Of a DNA stretch of 52,541 nucleotides, positions 43,663 through 52,541 are shown piece by piece. Position numbers and translations under genes: made by a program. The notes under the pieces are model-generated. The model saw only the letters and a program-made list of their open reading frames with translations, had not been told where the DNA came from and searched no databases. The first letter of the stretch is position 1. The number at the start of each line of letters is the position of its first letter. Source of the stretch: an uncultured Bacteroidia bacterium (lineage in GTDB: Bacteria > Bacteroidota > Bacteroidia > Bacteroidales > UBA932); assembly GCA_902785575.1 (NCBI GenBank), contig CACZZF010000020.1:1-52541 (forward strand), given 5' to 3'.

Positions 43663-44729
43663 TATAGACCGATAACTTCTTTCCACAGAGGGAGAACCTT
43701 ATCAAGGGAATAATTATCCGCGAATCTCATCCCTTTCATCGACAACTGACTTCTTAAAGCCGGATCGTCAACGAGGGAAGACATCGCTTCCGCAAGAGAG
43801 CTCTCGTCTCCTACTGGCGTCAACACACATGCCCCACTGTCTCCGAGCATTTCCCTGATGCCTTCAAAATCAGTTGAAATACAAGGAAGGCCCATCATCA
43901 TCGCCTCTAAAAGGGCATTTGGAGTTCCTTCATAATCAGAAGACAAAACGAACTGTTCCGCATCAGCGATAGCGCTATGGACATCATCCACAAAACCCTC
44001 CAGGAATACTTTTTCAGAGATGGATAATCTTTCGATCAATGATTGAAGCCTGCATTCCCCATAGTCCTTGCCATAAATGTGGAGTGTGTGCGAGGGATGT
44101 GTCTGTGAGAATTTCGCGAAAGCGCGAATCAGCAGTTCATGGTTTTTCTGCGAATGAAGCCTTCCCATAGTCACTATCTTTTTCCTTCCTCCAGTAGCCA
44201 GGCAATCCACTTTGACCGGATTCGGGATCACAACACCTTTTTTTCTGATCCCGGAAGGGAACATTTCCTTTACCACGTTTGTCTGAAAAACAACTTTATC
44301 AGCGAAATGGAAAGAGAAACGCTCCATATAACGATATAATCTTCCCTTGCGTCGAGGATTATTTCTCTCAGACATTATTCTACGATCCTTGCCACCGGTA
44401 AGGGCATTCATCATGTTGGGATACTCCAAAAAACTAATCGTGACGTCAGGGTTTTCTTCTCTCTTGAGCTTTCTAAGTTGCCTGCTGAGGGCCAATACTC
44501 TTCTGGTTCTTAGGATCATCACTCTAACTCTTCCGATTCTGCCGCTGAAACGGATTTCAGGCTCTTCAAGACTGAAAACACGGATGCTTTCAGACAAAGG
44601 GAAGGTGCTTTTGGTAGGGAATGCCAAGATCATGACATCGTTGTCCTCGGAAAGTGAGTTTGCCAAACGGCTTATCACTCTCTGAGCTCCTCCACCAAAC
44701 ATGTTAGATATGACTATGAGAATCTTCAT
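43662..44729 (-). CDS. Glycosyltransferase family 4, paralog of 13867-14916
   Basis: A 355-residue GT-B enzyme. NMFGGGAQRVISRLANSL at the start, MGRLHSQKNHELLIRAF and LHIYGKDYGECRL in the donor half, and EGTPNALLEAMMMGLPC near 266-282 follow the GT4 pattern. It shares MSERNNPRRKG, DKVVFQTNVVKEMFP and KGVVIPNPV with the GT4 of the left operon, so it likely uses the same or a related donor. The start overlaps the upstream gene by 26 nt, and the stop overlaps the PL11 start. Confidence 0.9.
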   Translation of the reverse strand: MKILIVISNMFGGGAQRVISRLANSLSEDNDVMILAFPTKSTFPLSESIRVFSLEEPEIRFSGRIGRVRVMILRTRRVLALSRQLRKLKREENPDVTISFLEYPNMMNALTGGKDRRIMSERNNPRRKGRLYRYMERFSFHFADKVVFQTNVVKEMFPSGIRKKGVVIPNPVKVDCLATGGRKKIVTMGRLHSQKNHELLIRAFAKFSQTHPSHTLHIYGKDYGECRLQSLIERLSISEKVFLEGFVDDVHSAIADAEQFVLSSDYEGTPNALLEAMMMGLPCISTDFEGIREMLGDSGACVLTPVGDESSLAEAMSSLVDDPALRSQLSMKGMRFADNYSLDKVLPLWKEVIGL

Positions 44730-45852
44730 CTTTCCTGAACAGGTCCATCCATAACTGGACTATTCTATCAATATCAAACCTGCCGACGCTGGCCAAGGCC
44801 GCCTTGCCCATACTCTCCCGCTTGCTTTCATCTTCAATCAACTCACAGAGTCTTTCCGCCAAGACATCCTCATTTCCAGGAGGAATGAGGAAGCCGTCTA
44901 TGCCATCGGTGATAATATCCTTAGGCCCGCAAGGGCATGCATAAGACACGACAGGAAGACCGACACTCATGGCCTCTATCAACACGACACCGAAACCCTC
45001 GAAACGAGAGGTCATCGCCAATATTGAAGAGTCAACCATCTCCCCTGAAACTCTATGCGAATTACCATTCAACCGGACCTTGTCATCCAACGACAGCTCT
45101 GAAATCAATCGCTGAAGCATCTCTCTTTCAGGGCCTTCACCGTAAATGTCAAGGCACCAGTCCGGATGCTTCATTGACACCTTGCGAAAAGAATTGATCA
45201 AAGAAGCGAAATTCTTCTGGGGGACCAATCTCCCTACCGCGATCACTCTCTTAGCATCAAGCTTGGAGCAGATCCCTCGTTTGACATTTACCGGATTAGG
45301 GATTACAACAACTTTGGGATTGCCCTTCCAATTGGACTCTTTATCCTCTTCAGTCAATACGACGATGCTATCATATTTTTTGATGCTAAAGACATAGTCT
45401 CGCAGATCCCCAGCCAGAGCCAGCATTTTGTCGAATAACGAAGAGGCGGCTTTCCATCTATAATCTTTAAGATAATGAATTTCCCTTATTCTCAACCACT
45501 TGCCCTTAATCCTTGGAAGGAAGTTCTTCTCAGATTGTCCGACACTGACCAAAACATCCGGATCAATAGTTTTCAGAGCCTCCGTGACACGTTTACGATG
45601 TAGCCACCGCTTAAGGAAGATACCTTTCAAAACATTCCAGCGGGACTTCCAATCATCTTTATAATAATCTACCCCAAGATTGACAATCCGCACCTTTGGA
45701 GAGACTTCGAAAACCCTTTTGCCAGAATTATCGGCGACCAGCATCCAAACCTCATTTCCAGGCACTTCCGCCAAAGCATTCGCCTTCACGGCAGTCACTT
45801 GTTGGATTCCTCCAACATTATTGATGCTGTCAATGCAATATACGATTCTCAT
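44704..45852 (-). CDS. Glycosyltransferase family 4
   Basis: A 382-residue GT-B enzyme starting MRIVYCIDSINNVGGIQQVT. VIPNPVNVKRGICSKLDAKR and AVGRLVPQKNFASLINSF lie in the middle. DIYGEGPEREMLQRLISEL and FEGFGVVLIEAMSVGLPVVS with CPCGPKDIITDGIDGFLIP are classic GT4 motifs of hexose transferases. It starts 46 bp after the stop of the GT2 gene and overlaps the next gene by 26 nt. No promoter-like sequence is visible in that 46-bp gap. Confidence 0.9.
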   Translation of the reverse strand: MRIVYCIDSINNVGGIQQVTAVKANALAEVPGNEVWMLVADNSGKRVFEVSPKVRIVNLGVDYYKDDWKSRWNVLKGIFLKRWLHRKRVTEALKTIDPDVLVSVGQSEKNFLPRIKGKWLRIREIHYLKDYRWKAASSLFDKMLALAGDLRDYVFSIKKYDSIVVLTEEDKESNWKGNPKVVVIPNPVNVKRGICSKLDAKRVIAVGRLVPQKNFASLINSFRKVSMKHPDWCLDIYGEGPEREMLQRLISELSLDDKVRLNGNSHRVSGEMVDSSILAMTSRFEGFGVVLIEAMSVGLPVVSYACPCGPKDIITDGIDGFLIPPGNEDVLAERLCELIEDESKRESMGKAALASVGRFDIDRIVQLWMDLFRKDEDSHSHI

Positions 45853-45898
45853 GTATGATCGTCAGGAATGCTGGTCCGAAGCCGAATGCAAGTTTATG

Positions 45899-46867
45899 CT
45901 AATTACCCGATAATCTGAATATAAAGCGTCCAACTCCAGGGAATGGCCACAAAATGGATGTGACCATTTTCTCCTTGAACTCGATATTCCTGTCCTTAAG
46001 GTATTCCGCCCTGGAACATGAGCGGATCTGGCTACATCTCTTCATGAACGCGTCATAATACTCCGTACCGTTAAGATGGTTACGAATCGTAGCCATCACC
46101 CGATACACTTTCTTAAGATAAAGACTGCGGAAGATAGACCGCTCGTCATGATCTGACACTTTGTCCAAATCGGCAATGGAAAGAAAGCGCCAGTACTGCT
46201 GCCTCGCATTATTGACATGGGTTATACTTGATGTACGTTGACGCCAATAATACTCTCTAATGTCTTGAAAGGCCACAGATGAGACTCGCTGGTAAATCTT
46301 GAAATTGAAATTCAGATCCTGGCCTGAATAATACGATCCCGCTCTCAAGGATTGTATGACATTTCGAGGATAAAGTTTCGCCCAGGCGACAGAAAAAACG
46401 ATCCGCTCATAAGGATCCCCGAAAAAGCACTTGCTGACGGCAGTGGAACCTGATATGACTTGAATATCTTCCGCACCTTGGGATTCATCTAAAGGATTAC
46501 CCTGCTCATCAGTCCGGACATGACCGGTTATAGCCAAGTCAGAACCGCTTGAAAGAAGTAAATTCAGCAAAGTCTCAACCAAATTGGGAGCGATAACATC
46601 ATCACTATCCACGAACATCACATATTGGCCAGTCGATGCCTCAATACCGGTGTTTCTTGCGGGACCAAGCCCCGCATTGGGCTGATGAATGACCCGGAAA
46701 CGATTATCTTTCAAGCAATAATCTTCGCAAATCTTTCCGGAAGAGTCAGTGGAGCCATCATCGACAAGGATAGCCTCAAAATCACGAAACGTCTGCCCAG
46801 ATATGCTTTCGAGGCACTCCGAAAGAAAAGCTTCAACATTATAAACCGGGACGATTATACTGATCAT
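45899..46867 (-). CDS. GT2 glycosyltransferase
   Basis: A 322-residue GT-A protein; I use the ATG at 46867, which overlaps the previous TGA (ATGA), in place of 46900. ISIIVPVYNVEAFLSECLES, VDDGSTDSSGKICEDY and YVMFVDSDDVIAPNLVETL are the core motifs. The second half includes PYERIVFSVAWAKLYPRNVI and SYYSGQDLNFNFKIYQRV, where a general acid would be expected. It belongs to the common capsule GT2 type. Donor and acceptor are unknown. Confidence 0.87.
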   Translation of the reverse strand: MISIIVPVYNVEAFLSECLESISGQTFRDFEAILVDDGSTDSSGKICEDYCLKDNRFRVIHQPNAGLGPARNTGIEASTGQYVMFVDSDDVIAPNLVETLLNLLLSSGSDLAITGHVRTDEQGNPLDESQGAEDIQVISGSTAVSKCFFGDPYERIVFSVAWAKLYPRNVIQSLRAGSYYSGQDLNFNFKIYQRVSSVAFQDIREYYWRQRTSSITHVNNARQQYWRFLSIADLDKVSDHDERSIFRSLYLKKVYRVMATIRNHLNGTEYYDAFMKRCSQIRSCSRAEYLKDRNIEFKEKMVTSILWPFPGVGRFIFRLSGN

Positions 46868-47754
46868 CTGGCTTTGAATTTCAGATAACGACACAGGCAA
46901 AAACCTGGAACAAAACCCAACAAAGTCAGCGCCTTCCTAGGCGATTCAGCCAGCCATCTCCGCTCCCCCGAGAGCATGCACTCAGCGACATAATGGACAG
47001 CGCAGCGGAAACGATTCAAAGACGTGGAATGCTTGAGAGTCATCTCCAGCCTCCGCATCTTGGCAAAACTCCGGGGGCTGTCAAGATACTGTCGATAAAT
47101 ATTCCTTGACATGCTGTCATCGTCCTGATATTGGACCAGACAAAACGGCTCATTTACGACTATCAAAGGATAGCGATCCGTGACCTGAAGCAGCATATAA
47201 ACAGGATTGAAATTCTTCTCCCCAGGGAACCCGACCTGCGGAGCGACCTCCTTCATAAGATCGGTCCTCATCACCTGCTTTGTGTCGCCTCGGTGGATAT
47301 TCTTCGCATATAGCTCCGGGAAAAAGCATTCGTTCAAATCATCCGGGAAACGCCCTCCTATAGGCTCATGGCTATCCATGTCAATATCAAGCCCGATTAT
47401 TCCCGCAAACTTATCGGAACCTTTTTGCTTCCAGACACTTACAATCTTCTCAACAGCATCCCGAGGCATGGCGTCATCACTATCGACGCAGACGTTAAGC
47501 TCCGTTTCAATATTCTCGTACGCAGTATTATATCCAGTATGAAGTCCCCCGTTTTCCTTAAAGATATACTTGATTGGAATAGCATCCTCCGACATCCACT
47601 GCCGTACCAACTCCCCTGTCCCGTCAGTAGACCCGTCATCCACCACCAGCCACTCGAAGTCCTGGCAAGTCTGCGTTTTGAGACTCTCATAGACCCTAGG
47701 CAAGGTATGGGACCTGTTATATGTGGGAGTAAAAACAGTTAAAGTCTTCTTCAT
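46864..47754 (-). CDS. GT2 glycosyltransferase
   Basis: A 296-residue GT-A protein. LTVFTPTYNRSHTLPRVYES, VVDDGSTDGTGELVRQW and NVCVDSDDAMPRDAVEKI are the core, with ENGGLHTGYNTAYENIETE between them. GEKNFNPVYMLLQVTDRYPL and FCLVQYQDDDSMSRNIYR form the acceptor side; this last box is typical of one Bacteroidales capsule GT2 subgroup. The C-terminus has a short hydrophobic segment (LTLLGFVPGFCLCRYLKF) that may contact the membrane. Confidence 0.87.
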   Translation of the reverse strand: MKKTLTVFTPTYNRSHTLPRVYESLKTQTCQDFEWLVVDDGSTDGTGELVRQWMSEDAIPIKYIFKENGGLHTGYNTAYENIETELNVCVDSDDAMPRDAVEKIVSVWKQKGSDKFAGIIGLDIDMDSHEPIGGRFPDDLNECFFPELYAKNIHRGDTKQVMRTDLMKEVAPQVGFPGEKNFNPVYMLLQVTDRYPLIVVNEPFCLVQYQDDDSMSRNIYRQYLDSPRSFAKMRRLEMTLKHSTSLNRFRCAVHYVAECMLSGERRWLAESPRKALTLLGFVPGFCLCRYLKFKAR

Positions 47755-47762
47755 GACCAGGT

Positions 47763-48797
47763 CTACGAACCAATGACTTTTCGAAGCAGTCTAGGGTAAA
47801 TGACAGGCAAAAAGAAATGCCTGAATATCCAACGCGCCAGAGGGAAAATGCCGGGAAAACGCGACAAAATGGATATCGCCGTCCGACTGATTTGTTCTTG
47901 TCTCGTTGAGGAGGCAATCTCAAATGGAAGTACTCCGGCCGCTTTAAGAGAAATCAAGACCGAATTGAATTCCTCCTTTGAATAATCTGAGGAAAGGAAA
48001 CGAGAGAACAAGGTTACTACTCTTGCCTCAAGGGACTTTCGGCCAGCATAATACAAAAGGGGATCAGCGTCCTTATAGTCTTTTAATATTGACTCCATCT
48101 TTATCAAGGTGCCGGCAAAATCCGTAGCGAAGCGACGAGAATTCCCAGGTGACCTATCTGTGGAAATGCTATTCGGTCTTATAGCGTACTGATAGATATG
48201 ATCATTGATAGAAATAATCATCGGATCGGCCATCATGACCCTGAAAATAAAATCAGTATCCTCCGCGATGATCCCGGGAGTGAAAAACAACCCTTTGGAG
48301 ATAAGGAATTCTCTCCTATACAAATAGTTCCAGCAAAAAGTCTCGATTCCGAATCGTATGATGTACTCCTTCCCGGTACCTTGGAAGGTCACTCTGCCCT
48401 TCCCGTATTCCGAGACGCGGTTTTCTCCTTGTAAGACAATGTCGCAGTAGAAACGAATCAAATCAACATTTCCGCCGCAATAAGGAATAATATCCGTGAA
48501 ACTGCCTGGAACGAAGAAATCATCAGAATCGCAAAAGCAAACATATTCACCCTCCGCGACAGAAATACCCATATTCCTGGCCACAGACACCCCTCCATTA
48601 TCTTGGTTGATCACTTTAACGAAGGGATGCTCAGTGGCGATAGACTCACAAATCCTGTCAGAGCCGTCTGTGCTCCCATCATTTACAAGGATTATCTCAA
48701 AATCCCCGTCAGGAAGCCCGGACGCTATGACAGAGTCCACGCATCGAGCGATAGTGTATGCGGTATTAAATACCGGAACTATGACACTAAACTTCAA
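47763..48797 (-). CDS. GT2 glycosyltransferase
   Basis: A 344-residue GT-A enzyme: FSVIVPVFNTAYTIARCVDS, LVNDGSTDGSDRICESI, GGVSVARNMGISVAEGEYV and CFCDSDDFFVPGSFTDI. The region FFTPGIIAEDTDFIFRVMM holds a likely general acid (EDTDF). A hydrophobic, basic C-terminus (FPLARWIFRHFFLPVIYP) suggests membrane contact. It follows the polymerase-like gene by 12 bp. Confidence 0.87.
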   Translation of the reverse strand: MKFSVIVPVFNTAYTIARCVDSVIASGLPDGDFEIILVNDGSTDGSDRICESIATEHPFVKVINQDNGGVSVARNMGISVAEGEYVCFCDSDDFFVPGSFTDIIPYCGGNVDLIRFYCDIVLQGENRVSEYGKGRVTFQGTGKEYIIRFGIETFCWNYLYRREFLISKGLFFTPGIIAEDTDFIFRVMMADPMIISINDHIYQYAIRPNSISTDRSPGNSRRFATDFAGTLIKMESILKDYKDADPLLYYAGRKSLEARVVTLFSRFLSSDYSKEEFNSVLISLKAAGVLPFEIASSTRQEQISRTAISILSRFPGIFPLARWIFRHFFLPVIYPRLLRKVIGS

Positions 48798-48809
48798 AAC
48801 AACAGAAGA

Positions 48810-49901
48810 TTACCAAACAAAAGCGATCATGAAAGCGGTAAAGCCGACATAGGATAACAAGATCCATCCCGTCTTCCTGTCCTGGTCATCCCAAACGTGA
48901 AGGTTGACCAACGGATACGCGATCACAATAGGATAGATAAACCAAGAAAGGTAAGCGAACCTGTTGCTGAACGCGGAGCGAATCACCATGATCCAGAAAG
49001 CGTTACATAGGCAGTAGACCATACAGATCACATTATACCAGTTATCCTGAAGCTTTTTGCGAACGCAAACATACCACCCCATCAAAACCGGCATCGAGCT
49101 ATAAAGAAGGAAATCCCATCGGAAACCCTTTTTGGAAAACTGGCTCATTTCCCGGATGGACACATATTGTGTCATTCGATCATCAAAACCAAGGCTGGCG
49201 AAAAAGCTGGATACAGCATCACCTGCGACTATGGATATCAGGATCGAAACGATCCAGAATGCCATCGCATATCTGAAGTCCCTGAAACCCAATATCGCTA
49301 CTAAAACGGATATTATCGGCAAGGCGGTACTTCGATGTATTCCAAACGCCAACAGACAAAGAAGAATACCTGGAGCATACTTATCGTCAAGAAGCAGACT
49401 GATAGCAAGCAAGACAATATGACATGCCATGCCGTTTCTAAGGCCATTCACGCCGAAAGTGAAAAACATCAAGGAGCCCATCACAAAGATCATCCCCAGC
49501 ATCGGATCAGAAGGCATGAAACGCCTGACGGCAAAGAAGGCTGTCAAGACATATATCAACTCAACAACCACAAAGAACATGCTGACACTCATGCCTACCG
49601 ACTTGCAGCCTACCATCAACCACCGCCATACCCATTCTGAACTCCAGTCCATCTTGACATCGTAAACACCGATCCTCATATATTCATAGGCATAATTGGC
49701 CGTGTCTCCGAAAGCCGCACCACTGATGGGACGGAGTCCCAACCAGATGGCGAAAACGACACAAATCAAGAACAGGAATAGCCATCCGGATCCATGCTCC
49801 TGATGGCTATTATCCGGAGAGAGTAACCTAGGGACTCCGATCCAAAGACTAAATAGAACTATGAAGGCAAGATATGCCGGCTCGTATAAAAAAGGACTCA
49901 T
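48810..49901 (-). CDS. EpsG/Wzy-like polysaccharide polymerase
   Basis: A 363-residue polytopic protein with about ten helices. RPISGAAFGDTANYAYEYMR is the first loop seen in EpsG-family proteins, and TFGVNGLRNGMACHIVLLAI is a helix with the conserved NGLRNGMA motif. LAFGIHRSTALPIISVLVA is the third conserved block, with a His-containing loop. These proteins are thought to link repeat units on the outer face of the membrane in Wzy-type assembly. It is the strongest sign that a block polymer is made here. No flippase is visible in the window. Confidence 0.85.
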   Translation of the reverse strand: MSPFLYEPAYLAFIVLFSLWIGVPRLLSPDNSHQEHGSGWLFLFLICVVFAIWLGLRPISGAAFGDTANYAYEYMRIGVYDVKMDWSSEWVWRWLMVGCKSVGMSVSMFFVVVELIYVLTAFFAVRRFMPSDPMLGMIFVMGSLMFFTFGVNGLRNGMACHIVLLAISLLLDDKYAPGILLCLLAFGIHRSTALPIISVLVAILGFRDFRYAMAFWIVSILISIVAGDAVSSFFASLGFDDRMTQYVSIREMSQFSKKGFRWDFLLYSSMPVLMGWYVCVRKKLQDNWYNVICMVYCLCNAFWIMVIRSAFSNRFAYLSWFIYPIVIAYPLVNLHVWDDQDRKTGWILLSYVGFTAFMIAFVW

Positions 49902-49902
49902 C

Positions 49903-50637
49903 TTACTTTAACGCTTTACCGATTTTGGCAACGAAATTGCCGCCGAGAAGACGCCTGGCAAATCGTTTCGACCACATGATCAAGGCATTTTCTTTAGGTA
50001 GCCAAGATTTTGAATACCAATGGATTGTCCTTGTCTCTGGTGTTTTGCGAAGGCGACCCGTCGCATCGTCAAAAGGATTGAACCAAGATTGGGGATAAAC
50101 ATCAACTCCAGCCACATTTTCCACACCGCACCCGCCTTTCAGACCAGCATCCACGAGCAATTCGGTGACCATTGGAATCATTGAATAAGGGCTCCGATTG
50201 CCATTCTCATCATAAAAACTCATCCTGTCATATCTGTCAAGGATCTTACGGTACAACTCCATCCCAGGCGCGGCGGCTAACCCCAGACCAGGAGCGACGG
50301 CCATTGTCCCATTGACCCCATCGTTCTCAAAACCCATAAACGGTCCTTTCTCAATAATGTCGTACATTGGCTTGATGACCTCAACATCGGTGTCAAAATA
50401 CACCCCTCCATTCTCGTAGAGTATCTTGAACCGGGCATAATCGCTAACAAAGGCGTACAGCCCCGCCTTATACGCGGCCTTGGTGTAAGGATGGGAATTG
50501 TAATCGAAGTTGGTCTCATCCCAACGAATTATCTTAAAATCAGGAAGATACTCCCGCCAACTTGCTATGCATTTCTCCGCAAGCGGTGGCAGAGGATTAC
50601 CTCCGAACCAACAATAATGAATGACTTTCGGAATCAT
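49903..50637 (-). CDS. GT32-type glycosyltransferase
   Basis: A 244-residue GT-A enzyme starting MIPKVIHYCWFGGNPLPPLA, the usual beginning of the DXD-containing capsular transferases (Gly_transf_sug family). FVSDYARFKILYENGGVYFD and the DTDVEV metal site follow; a GPFMGFENDG segment is near the middle. It sits between two glycosyltransferase-type genes with 1-bp gaps on either side. Typical substrates are hexoses; none is predicted here. Confidence 0.88.
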   Translation of the reverse strand: MIPKVIHYCWFGGNPLPPLAEKCIASWREYLPDFKIIRWDETNFDYNSHPYTKAAYKAGLYAFVSDYARFKILYENGGVYFDTDVEVIKPMYDIIEKGPFMGFENDGVNGTMAVAPGLGLAAAPGMELYRKILDRYDRMSFYDENGNRSPYSMIPMVTELLVDAGLKGGCGVENVAGVDVYPQSWFNPFDDATGRLRKTPETRTIHWYSKSWLPKENALIMWSKRFARRLLGGNFVAKIGKALK

Positions 50638-50638
50638 C

Positions 50639-51760
50639 TTATCTATTGATCAAACTGAATATTCCCTCCGCGCATCCCTCGTTGTCCAGAGAAACAATAT
50701 GGCAAAGCGGGCTTTGGGCCGCGACGCTCTTGGCTGTCGGGAAATCAGTCATAATCACTTGCTTCCCTAATGCCAGAGCCTCAAGAACTGTCATCGGACT
50801 CCCCTCGTATCTGGACGGTTGGACATAAAAGTCACAGGCTTTGATATAAGGATAAGGGTTCTCTTTCTTGCCGAGGATCCGGACATATTCCTCCATCCCA
50901 GCCTCTGCTATCCTGCAACGAATCAATGCCTCATCGGAGCCGAATCCAATCAGATACCAACAGATGTCCAGGCCTTCCGAACGAAGACGGCGGCAAATAT
51001 CCGGCACATTGTCATAGTTCTTAGCCTGACAGAACCTCCCCACAGACAACAAGTTAACCCTGCGGGAATATTTGGGCATCTCTTTTTCCACCTCTTCTGG
51101 AGCGATCTCCTCTGACCTGGAGCAGACATATTCAACGGGAATCTTGTTAGGCCTTTCCTCTATTTTCCCGGCAAGAGACGGAAACACACCCAGGAAATTG
51201 CTGGTGACATCATGGGATATCGAGACAATTCTGTCATAAGCGGACCAGATCGGAAGCTCAAGGGAGGTGTCGACATCCACATTGGAATAGTCGGTATGAA
51301 TCCAGGCTATTTTTTTCTTGGCTCTCACGTGATCAAGCACATAATTATGAGGGGCCAGGTAACTCACGGCGATGTCATACTCTTTGCCGGGATTGATGTC
51401 CGGAAGGATCGGGGAGAGTCCTCGGGACACATATGAGAAGACCGCGTTCCCATCAATCGGATGAGTCTTTTCCGCATACCGCCTATATAGAAACTTAGCC
51501 TTTATCCTAGCCATCGCTATCCTAAAAAAGCCCTCCTTCAACACATCCGTTATCGGTCTCTCAATCTGCTTGTACTGAGGTATTTCCGGCAAGAGATTAA
51601 CCTGTCCGGGGATCCATCTCATCAGCTCTCCCCTATGGCTATACACAAACAGGTCCACCTCAGTCTCACTGTAGTCCAACGACTCCAGCAACCCAAGAAG
51701 GCTCATCTCGGCACCGCCGAGCTCCATGTAGTGTATAGCGATAAGGACGCTGTTTTTCAC
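50639..51760 (-). CDS. Glycosyltransferase family 4
   Basis: A 373-residue GT-B enzyme. VLIAIHYMELGGAEMSLLGL is the N-terminal loop, IAWIHTDYSNVDVDTS lies in the acceptor half, and LLSVGRFCQAKNYDNVPDIC with YEGSPMTVLEALALGKQVIM is the donor side. It is similar in layout to capsule GT4 proteins of the Bacteroidales. It starts 1 bp after the gene at the right edge and ends 1 bp before the GT32 gene, so it is part of the same transcript. Confidence 0.9.
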   Translation of the reverse strand: MKNSVLIAIHYMELGGAEMSLLGLLESLDYSETEVDLFVYSHRGELMRWIPGQVNLLPEIPQYKQIERPITDVLKEGFFRIAMARIKAKFLYRRYAEKTHPIDGNAVFSYVSRGLSPILPDINPGKEYDIAVSYLAPHNYVLDHVRAKKKIAWIHTDYSNVDVDTSLELPIWSAYDRIVSISHDVTSNFLGVFPSLAGKIEERPNKIPVEYVCSRSEEIAPEEVEKEMPKYSRRVNLLSVGRFCQAKNYDNVPDICRRLRSEGLDICWYLIGFGSDEALIRCRIAEAGMEEYVRILGKKENPYPYIKACDFYVQPSRYEGSPMTVLEALALGKQVIMTDFPTAKSVAAQSPLCHIVSLDNEGCAEGIFSLINR

Positions 51761-51761
51761 C

Positions 51762-52541
51762 TTAAGAATTCAAAAACGCAGTTAATTCCTTTTCCGATAT
51801 TCTTTTGTTTTTTAGTATGGAAGGATAATGGAAAAGAATGTAAAAAAACCAACGTATCGGCCTTATAGAACGGTATGCCAGGACTTCATCGATACAAAGC
51901 CTCTTGAACGCATGCGATAGATCAAAAGAAAAGCGTCTTGAGGGTACGCTGATCTCACTTATGAGATTCATGGCCGAAATGTAAATCTCCTTTTTATTCG
52001 AATTAACCCTATCCCCCCTGTCATGAACAGCCCTCGCACCGGGGACAATACCCAATTTCAAGCCCCGGAACCTCACCCTGTCAGCATAGTTCGCGTCTTC
52101 CCCGCAATGAGGGAAGGACGGAGAGAATCCCCCGACAGTTTCAAGAGCTTGCCGAGTGAGGAGCCAGTGGGCCGCCATTATGTTCGGCACCGGATAGATC
52201 TCTTTCAACTCACCGGAATAAAGATCATCCATGAGTTCAAGGTTCCGATGACACACATTGAATATGAACCTACGATCCATTCGGATTCCTCCGTTCTCCA
52301 TTTGGAATGGACTAAGAACGCCATATTCCGGGAATCGCTCGCTAAGTTCGACTAGCTTCTCTATAGTGACTGGTTCCACCCATGCATCCTGATTCATCAG
52401 ATAGCCCACAACCTTCTTGCTCATGTAGTTGGGCATGAACTTATAGCCGTTGATGGCAGAAGCACTCATCTCGTCATCGCTGACCCCAATAGTGATTCCT
52501 GGCTTAGAGACGAAACTGATGGTCTGCTTGTCAAGCTGTGC
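51762..52541 (-). CDS. GT2 glycosyltransferase, partial (N-terminus beyond right edge)
   Basis: 259 residues of an enzyme whose beginning lies outside the window; the frame is open to the last base. The visible part includes SDDEMSASAINGYKFM, VVGYLMNQDAWVEPVTIEKL (the NQD metal-type site of rhamnosyltransferase-like GT2), GVLSPFQMENGG, and PNIMAAHWLLTRQALETVGG with HCGEDANYADRVRFRGL. That set resembles RfbF/WbbL-like enzymes. If correct it would add a deoxyhexose such as rhamnose, which would fit the RG-I-type lyase in the same operon; that link is inference. Confidence 0.8.
   Translation of the reverse strand, partial: AQLDKQTISFVSKPGITIGVSDDEMSASAINGYKFMPNYMSKKVVGYLMNQDAWVEPVTIEKLVELSERFPEYGVLSPFQMENGGIRMDRRFIFNVCHRNLELMDDLYSGELKEIYPVPNIMAAHWLLTRQALETVGGFSPSFPHCGEDANYADRVRFRGLKLGIVPGARAVHDRGDRVNSNKKEIYISAMNLISEISVPSRRFSFDLSHAFKRLCIDEVLAYRSIRPIRWFFYILFHYPSILKNKRISEKELTAFLNS

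Noticed and set aside
1..52541. CRISPR array, insertion sequence, integrase or transposase
   Set aside because: No regularly spaced repeats, terminal inverted repeats with transposase motifs, or integrase motifs were recognised on either strand.

Overview
The window looks like a chromosomal fragment of a Bacteroidales bacterium, probably an uncultured gut or rumen lineage. The evidence is promoters of the TTTG-N(18-21)-TAnnTTTG type, fimbrillin-like lipoproteins, an OmpA-family barrel with a DUF5683-type partner, a strong Shine-Dalgarno kept in front of rpsU, and a zinc-less sirtuin. Genus and species cannot be set from the sequence alone.

Layout. (1) 1-549: the start of a fimbrillin-like lipoprotein that leaves the window. 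(2) 650-5336, minus strand: an operon of an AAA-type ATPase, a sirtuin, xylulokinase (xylB) and xylose isomerase (xylA). (3) 5354-9035, plus strand: rpsU with promoter and terminator, then a large AsmA-like protein carrying two likely dispersed repeats. (4) 9038-9117: tRNA-Leu(TAG). (5) 9309-36111, minus strand: about 27 kb of tightly packed, often overlapping genes. A consensus promoter at 36170-36201 leads them, and the first two encode envelope proteins (DUF5683-like and OmpA). The rest are glycosyltransferases, UDP-galactopyranose mutase, two HprK-like kinases, one PqqD-like protein, one NTP_transf_5-type nucleotidyltransferase, two DGxHR (ParB/sulfiredoxin-like) proteins, an MBOAT/SGNH O-acetylation pair, polytopic glycosyltransferases, a methyltransferase, and a PL9-like/CheR chimera whose CheR end is broken just before the tRNA. 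(6) 36213-37316: one GT4. (7) 37339-38802: a small Gly/Tyr-rich protein plus fimbrillin-like lipoprotein unit with its own promoter and terminator. (8) 38850-52541, minus strand: a second glycan operon with GT2, GT4, GT32 and DUF616 transferases, an EpsG/Wzy-like polymerase and an intracellular-looking PL11 rhamnogalacturonan lyase; it runs off the right edge. No gene-free stretch exceeds 300 bases.

How the genes may work together. Both large operons look devoted to building and tailoring a cell-surface polysaccharide. Cytosolic GT2, GT4, GT8-like, GT32 and DUF616 enzymes would assemble it, and Glf would supply galactofuranose. A dolichol-phosphate-mannose-synthase-like GT2 with the GT-C proteins would add lipid-linked sugars on the far side of the membrane. 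MBOAT plus SGNH would O-acetylate it, and the EpsG-like protein would polymerise it. No flippase or Wza/Wzc export gene is visible, so those must lie elsewhere.

The least explained parts are the HprK-like/PqqD-like/nucleotidyltransferase cassette, which is partly duplicated, and the two pectin-type lyases without signal peptides inside biosynthetic operons. These suggest a rhamnogalacturonan-like glycan with an undescribed kinase-dependent modification or control step. That reading is inference from domain recognition and gene order.
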